64,000 nucleotides of DNA from an uncultured Candidatus Melainabacteria bacterium (lineage in GTDB: Bacteria > Cyanobacteriota > Vampirovibrionia > Gastranaerophilales > Gastranaerophilaceae). The notes beneath the pieces are model-generated. The model searched no databases. It was not told the origin of the DNA and saw only the letters and a list, made by a program, of their open reading frames with translations. The stretch is from assembly GCA_934693165.1 (NCBI GenBank), contig CAKUUX010000008.1, positions 33,989 to 97,988 on the forward strand, given 5' to 3'. The translations under genes were made by a program, and so were the position numbers. Below are positions 60,001 through 64,000 of the stretch, in pieces (the first letter of the stretch is position 1; every line of letters starts with the position of its first letter).

Positions 60001-60798
60001 ATGCCAGAATTAATGGAAAGAAAACAAATTAAATATATAGATTTTAACTGCGATTTAGCACAAAGCTTTGGTATTTACAAAAATAATTCAGAATTTGAAA
60101 TTCTTGATTATGTTAGCTCTGTAAATATTTCAACAGGTTTCCACGCAGGCGACCCAATGACAATCAAAAACGCTTTATTAAAAGCAAAAGAAAAAAATGT
60201 TGCAATCGGTGCACATATCGGTTTTGATGATATTCAGGGTTTTGGTTACAGAGAAATGCAATTATCAGAAGAAGAGCTTGAAACACTTGTTGTATATCAA
60301 GTTGGAGCAATCATGGCATTTGCAAAAGCTTATGGTGTAGAAATTGACCACGTAAGACCACACGGTGCAATGTACGAAATGGCAGCCAAAGATTTTACAT
60401 TTGCTTGCAACCTTGCAAAAGCTGTTAAAAAATGTTCTAAATGGCTTACATTATACGGCGCAGTTGGCGATATCACTAAAAAAGCTGGTGAATTTGTTGG
60501 TATTGCTACAGCAAGCGAATTATTCTTAAACAAAATCTATAACGCAGATTTAACATTAAATACAGAAGCTGAAGAAAATAACGAAACAGAATTTGCAATT
60601 AACAGATTAAGAAAATTACTTTCAACTTCAGCTGTTGATAATAATATGAACGGATTTACACCAGTAGAAGTTGATTCTATCCACTTTGCCAACAAATATG
60701 TAAATTCTATGGAAATGATTAAAATGGCAAACGAAATTATTGAACCATCTCCAATCAACTATAACAAAGCTCGTTTAGCTGGTTGGTGCGAACAATAA
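60001..60798 (+). CDS. pxpA: 5-oxoprolinase subunit A (LamB/YcsF family)
   Basis: 265 residues with the family opening DFNCDLAQSFG, the central STGFHAGDPMTI, AHIGFDDIQGFGYREM and VRPHGAMYE. PxpA works with PxpB and PxpC to open 5-oxoproline; neither partner is present nearby, so it may act differently here. The start follows AAAGGATAGGTG. Confidence 0.9.
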   Translation: MPELMERKQIKYIDFNCDLAQSFGIYKNNSEFEILDYVSSVNISTGFHAGDPMTIKNALLKAKEKNVAIGAHIGFDDIQGFGYREMQLSEEELETLVVYQVGAIMAFAKAYGVEIDHVRPHGAMYEMAAKDFTFACNLAKAVKKCSKWLTLYGAVGDITKKAGEFVGIATASELFLNKIYNADLTLNTEAEENNETEFAINRLRKLLSTSAVDNNMNGFTPVEVDSIHFANKYVNSMEMIKMANEIIEPSPINYNKARLAGWCEQ

Positions 60799-60835
60799 TA
60801 CTTATAAAAGAAGAGAATAAAAGGTTAGTTAGAAT

Positions 60836-62149
60836 ATGAAAAAGAATTTATTAGATAAAGAATTATTAAATGATGCTAAATGGCTTATGCCAGGATTACA
60901 AATAAAAAGATGGTTTATACTTATCTTTCTAGGCTCATTGTTTATTACTATTGGTGGAATGATATTTTTCAACTTAAGACCAGTATATTTTACAATGGAA
61001 ATTATTAGAAAAGTTGCAACACACGTAAACACTGATTTAATTGCGCTTATAATTATGCTTATTGGTATAATCTGTTTTTTCAAAGGTTGGCAAAAAACAA
61101 ACCTTACAATCCTTGATGTAAAAGATTCAAAATCAAAAGGCAACTTATTAGAATCATTGTATAGAAGAAGAAAATTAAACAGAGGTCCAAAAATCGTTGC
61201 AATTGGTGGTGGCACTGGACTTTCAATGTTACTAAGAGGCATCAAAAATATTACAAATAACATTACAGCAGTTGTAACTGTTGGTGATGACGGTGGTTCA
61301 TCAGGACGTTTAAGAGAAGAGATGGGTGTTTTGCCACCTGGTGATATCAGAAACTGTATCGCAGCGTTAGCTGATAATGAAGATTTAATCACAAAACTTT
61401 TCCAATACAGATTTAAATCAGGGGAAGGTTTAGAAGGTCATAGTTTCGGTAACTTATTCTTAACAGCACTTTGTTCAATTACAGGTGATATGGTTAGAGC
61501 TATCAAAGAATCTTCAAATGTTTTATCAATAAGAGGTAGAGTTTTACCATCAACACTTGATAATATGAAATTAGCTGCTGAATACGAAGACGGAACAATC
61601 GTTCACGGTGAAAGCAATATTCCAGAAGCTCACAAAAAAATCAAAAGATTATTTACAGAACCTGAAAACTGTAAAGCTTTAGAAGACGTAATTGCAGCTA
61701 TTAAAGATGCTGATTTAATCATCCTTGGCCCTGGAAGTTTATATACAAGCGTTATTCCAAACTTGTTAATCAAAGAAATTGCTGAAGAAGTTGTAAAATC
61801 AAAAGCTAAAAAGATTTATGTTTGCAATATTATGTCACAACCTGGTGAAAGTGATAATTACACAGTGTCAGACCATATTAACGCTTTATACAAACACGCA
61901 AACAGCGACAAACTTATTGATGCAGTATTAGTAAACAATTTCTTACCACAAAATATGGCTCAAAAATACGAAGAAGCTGGTCAATTACCTGTAAAACTTG
62001 ACAGCGATAAGATTAATGTTGATATCGTTGAAAAGAAATTAATTGAAGACAGCAAAGAAGGTCTAGTAAGACATAGTAGCCACCGTGTTGCTAGAGCTGT
62101 ATATTATTGGTATAGAAAAGCTCAAAGAAAAGATAAAGATAAAAAATAA
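60836..62149 (+). CDS. yvcK: YvcK/CofD-family protein with two N-terminal membrane helices
   Basis: 437 residues. Two hydrophobic segments (~22-46 and ~65-83) are followed by the YvcK fold: IVAIGGGTGLSMLLRG, TVGDDGGSSGRLREEMG, LPPGDIRNCIAAL, GPGSLYTSVIPNLL and CNIMSQPGE. YvcK binds UDP-sugars and coordinates cell-wall and central metabolism. The membrane anchor is absent in Bacillus YvcK. The next gene starts in its stop codon. Confidence 0.93.
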   Translation: MKKNLLDKELLNDAKWLMPGLQIKRWFILIFLGSLFITIGGMIFFNLRPVYFTMEIIRKVATHVNTDLIALIIMLIGIICFFKGWQKTNLTILDVKDSKSKGNLLESLYRRRKLNRGPKIVAIGGGTGLSMLLRGIKNITNNITAVVTVGDDGGSSGRLREEMGVLPPGDIRNCIAALADNEDLITKLFQYRFKSGEGLEGHSFGNLFLTALCSITGDMVRAIKESSNVLSIRGRVLPSTLDNMKLAAEYEDGTIVHGESNIPEAHKKIKRLFTEPENCKALEDVIAAIKDADLIILGPGSLYTSVIPNLLIKEIAEEVVKSKAKKIYVCNIMSQPGESDNYTVSDHINALYKHANSDKLIDAVLVNNFLPQNMAQKYEEAGQLPVKLDSDKINVDIVEKKLIEDSKEGLVRHSSHRVARAVYYWYRKAQRKDKDKK

Positions 62150-62940
62150 TGGAATTTAAAGACTCATTTTTTAGTATTATTTTATCAAAACTTCAAGTTG
62201 ATTATACCCAAATGGAAATTCCAATCATAAAAGAAATCTTAAATACAGATTTCTTGGGGTTTAACCAACTTGATTACAATTTTAGAATTGTTATTCTAAT
62301 AATATTATCAATCATGCTAATAAGACTAGCATTTAAATTAGCAAATAGCCTTTGGTTTAGAGTTACTAGATTTATACATAACTGCTATCTAAAATACAAA
62401 AGTGCAACAGAACAAAGATTTAACACTCTTGTTTCTGCTCAAGTAAATAACAAATTAAGAAATGTTAGCCAATTCATTATTGTTTGTAATTTTGATATGG
62501 AAAAACATGCTCAAAATAAACTTGAAATCTTAAATGAGTTTTCTAAATCTTTTTTAATTAATCAAGAAGCAAGAGTCAAATTTGAAAAAGATAGTATTAT
62601 CTTTAAATTTGATGATTTTTATAACAAAGTAAATGGGGTTGTAACTCAGTTATATTTATCTATAGAAATATTTAAACAAAAATATTCTGATATAAAAATT
62701 TATAGTAGTGCCATAAACATTGAAAAAGAAGAACAAATTGAATATAGCATTGAAAAAGTAGAAAATATAAATAGATTAAAAATCAGTACAAAATTCATCA
62801 CATGTGACACAACCATGAAGTTTTACTATGATTTAGTAACTCCTCAACTGTATGAATTTGAATCAAAAGGTGAATATTTACTTCAAAAACATACTATTGA
62901 ACTTTATACTATGATTCCACCGGTTGACCGTACATTGTAG
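62149..62940 (+). CDS. unknown membrane protein coupled to yvcK
   Basis: 263 residues: ~45 polar residues, one strong membrane helix (VILIILSIMLIRLAFKLA), and a ~170-residue cytoplasmic or periplasmic domain with alternating strands and helices (QFIIVCNFDMEKHAQNKLEI). No family recognised with confidence. Start overlaps the yvcK stop by one base; its 3' end overlaps the convergent Pro-rich gene by 32 bases. Confidence 0.8.
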   Translation: MEFKDSFFSIILSKLQVDYTQMEIPIIKEILNTDFLGFNQLDYNFRIVILIILSIMLIRLAFKLANSLWFRVTRFIHNCYLKYKSATEQRFNTLVSAQVNNKLRNVSQFIIVCNFDMEKHAQNKLEILNEFSKSFLINQEARVKFEKDSIIFKFDDFYNKVNGVVTQLYLSIEIFKQKYSDIKIYSSAINIEKEEQIEYSIEKVENINRLKISTKFITCDTTMKFYYDLVTPQLYEFESKGEYLLQKHTIELYTMIPPVDRTL

Positions 62941-64000
62941 TATTAATATCAATTTCAATTGCATGGCGAATAAATGAATGTGACATCAATAATAAGTAAG
63001 GATTTATTGTTGTAACATTTGATAGATTAACCTTTGCTTTTTGAACATCAGGCTCTAAGGAATTTTGTTGAGAAATTTCTTCTACGCCAATAGATGCTGT
63101 CATAGAGTGCTCTTTACTGTCACGATTTAATCTTTTTAAAAGTTCTTCTTTTGGGAAAGTTTTGTCACAAGTTATAAAAATATCAACAGAATTTGTAGTT
63201 AATAAATTTATTTCAGCGCCAATATTACCATAATTCTTTGTAGTAATCATAATAGAAATAGAGGTATCATCTTCTTTTGGAGGTTCTGCCTTTTTAGTTG
63301 TAACATCTAGCTTAAAGCCTACACCTTCTTCTAATGGAAGCCAAGGAAGATATAAAAGCATTAAGTTTTTAATTGCAAGTGCTGTATCATCTTGAGATGA
63401 GGCAGAAATACTTGAATTAATAAGACTTATTGTATCTTGAATTGGTCTTGTATCAGTAATACCCTGACGAGTAGCAGTTGACATTTCAAGAACCAAATTA
63501 TTCAAAGCTTGTTTACTATGTTGTTGTATTTGAGAATTTAAAACACTTAAATTAACTCTTGAAGGTAAAACTTTTGCAGCCACTTGCTTTTGCGCAATTT
63601 GAGCAGTTTCCTGAGCTTGAAGTTGCTTTAATTCTTGCGAAACTTCTTCCTGCAATTGTTCTGTTGGAGCTTGTGGACGCAATTCGATAGGGCGTCTTAT
63701 ATGATTACGAACAGAATCTCTCAAATTAGACATGTGTTCAAAACGAGCATCATTTATTAACTGAGAATGTAATCTGTGATTAACGTGAGCAGGAGTAGGT
63801 CTTGGAGTCGGATTAGAAAACTCTGGCTCATTAATAACACTGTCGTTAATATTTGCAGCACCACCAGTCACACCATCAGGCTTATGCGATGGTCTGTTAG
63901 AAATATTTGGAATATTCGGTTGTGGTGGCATTGGTTGGTTTGGAACGTTCGGACGATTTGGCACACTCGGTTGAGGTGGCATTGGTTGGTTTGGAACGTT
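62909..64000 (-). CDS. Pro/Asn-repeat protein with FliK-like C-terminus (5' end off the window)
   Basis: The frame stays open to base 64000, so the true start is beyond the edge. The visible N-terminal part is a PNQPMPPQP/VPNRPNVP tandem repeat, then a charged Gln-rich helical stretch (~100-160). The last ~170 residues form a domain starting LYLPWLPLEEGVGFKLDVTT, whose strand-helix order recalls the Flg_hook domain of FliK. If so this is a second ruler-like flagellar protein. The assignment is tentative. Confidence 0.6.
   Translation of the reverse strand, partial: NVPNQPMPPQPSVPNRPNVPNQPMPPQPNIPNISNRPSHKPDGVTGGAANINDSVINEPEFSNPTPRPTPAHVNHRLHSQLINDARFEHMSNLRDSVRNHIRRPIELRPQAPTEQLQEEVSQELKQLQAQETAQIAQKQVAAKVLPSRVNLSVLNSQIQQHSKQALNNLVLEMSTATRQGITDTRPIQDTISLINSSISASSQDDTALAIKNLMLLYLPWLPLEEGVGFKLDVTTKKAEPPKEDDTSISIMITTKNYGNIGAEINLLTTNSVDIFITCDKTFPKEELLKRLNRDSKEHSMTASIGVEEISQQNSLEPDVQKAKVNLSNVTTINPYLLLMSHSFIRHAIEIDINTTMYGQPVES

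Noticed and set aside
1..64000. tRNA, rRNA, riboswitch, phage or insertion-sequence features
   Set aside because: I looked for tRNA T-loop signatures, transposase or integrase motifs and terminal repeats, and saw none I could support by eye. A covariance-model scan would be needed to exclude small RNAs.

Overview
The window looks like a chromosomal piece of an AT-rich, Gram-negative, fermentative and probably flagellated bacterium. The best lineage guess is a non-photosynthetic relative of Cyanobacteria (Gastranaerophilales/'Melainabacteria'-like). This is inferred from gene content and was not checked by a search. Supporting points are KDO biosynthesis (kdsD, kdsC), meso-diaminopimelate-type MurE, a glutathione-synthetase-like ATP-grasp enzyme, a D-lactate-dehydrogenase-like enzyme, two groups of flagellar genes and many small unknown proteins. 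I saw no rRNA, tRNA, CRISPR array, insertion sequence or prophage.

Layout. 1-5.1 kb: murI and an AMIN-amidase (minus strand), a small protein with a duplicated RRRWYD motif, purD and another small gene. 5.1-9.4 kb: D-2-hydroxyacid dehydrogenase, gshB-like gene, TSCPD protein, M48 protease and a metal exporter behind a metal-sensor-like operator. 9.4-20.2 kb: a glycine/asparagine-rich repeat protein, a 56-aa gene behind a near-perfect sigma-28 promoter, fusA, a stand-alone AICAR-transformylase-like protein, an MFS transporter, a candidate type I toxin-antitoxin locus, an XRE regulator, alr, lpdA and lipA. 20.4-27.6 kb: flagellar group 1 (fliE, a divergent fliF, a fliG-like gene, fliH-like, flhA, then yidD). 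27.6-36 kb: small genes, an annexin-repeat-like protein, and fliJ, fliK and a hook/rod gene. 36-44 kb: a division/cell-wall operon reading rsmH-ftsL-ftsI-murE-nagA-ilvD-ruvA. 44.5-50 kb: flagellar group 2 (fliF-fliG-fliH-fliI), all canonical. 50-64 kb: a CNNM-type protein, rqcP, queE, a J-domain protein, DUF4127, mntP, the GGA-hairpin array, kdsD-kdsC-queD-uppP, pxpA, yvcK, and a Pro-rich protein running off the end.

How it fits together. The most striking object is at 56565-56747. It is an array of ten short units, most of them hairpins, with variable arms and a nearly constant TTCCGT loop. On the minus strand each unit exposes a GGA motif, the hallmark of RNAs that sequester CsrA/RsmA. It lies directly downstream of a 90-aa gene whose upstream region carries a flagellar (sigma-28) type -10 box. 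Similar sigma-28-like promoters precede three other small unknown genes (169, 56 and 51 aa). Together these suggest a flagellar late-gene circuit that includes a CsrA sponge. The other main points are two MS-ring (FliF) genes in separate operons and a 35-aa hydrophobic peptide gene whose sequence context resembles type I toxins.
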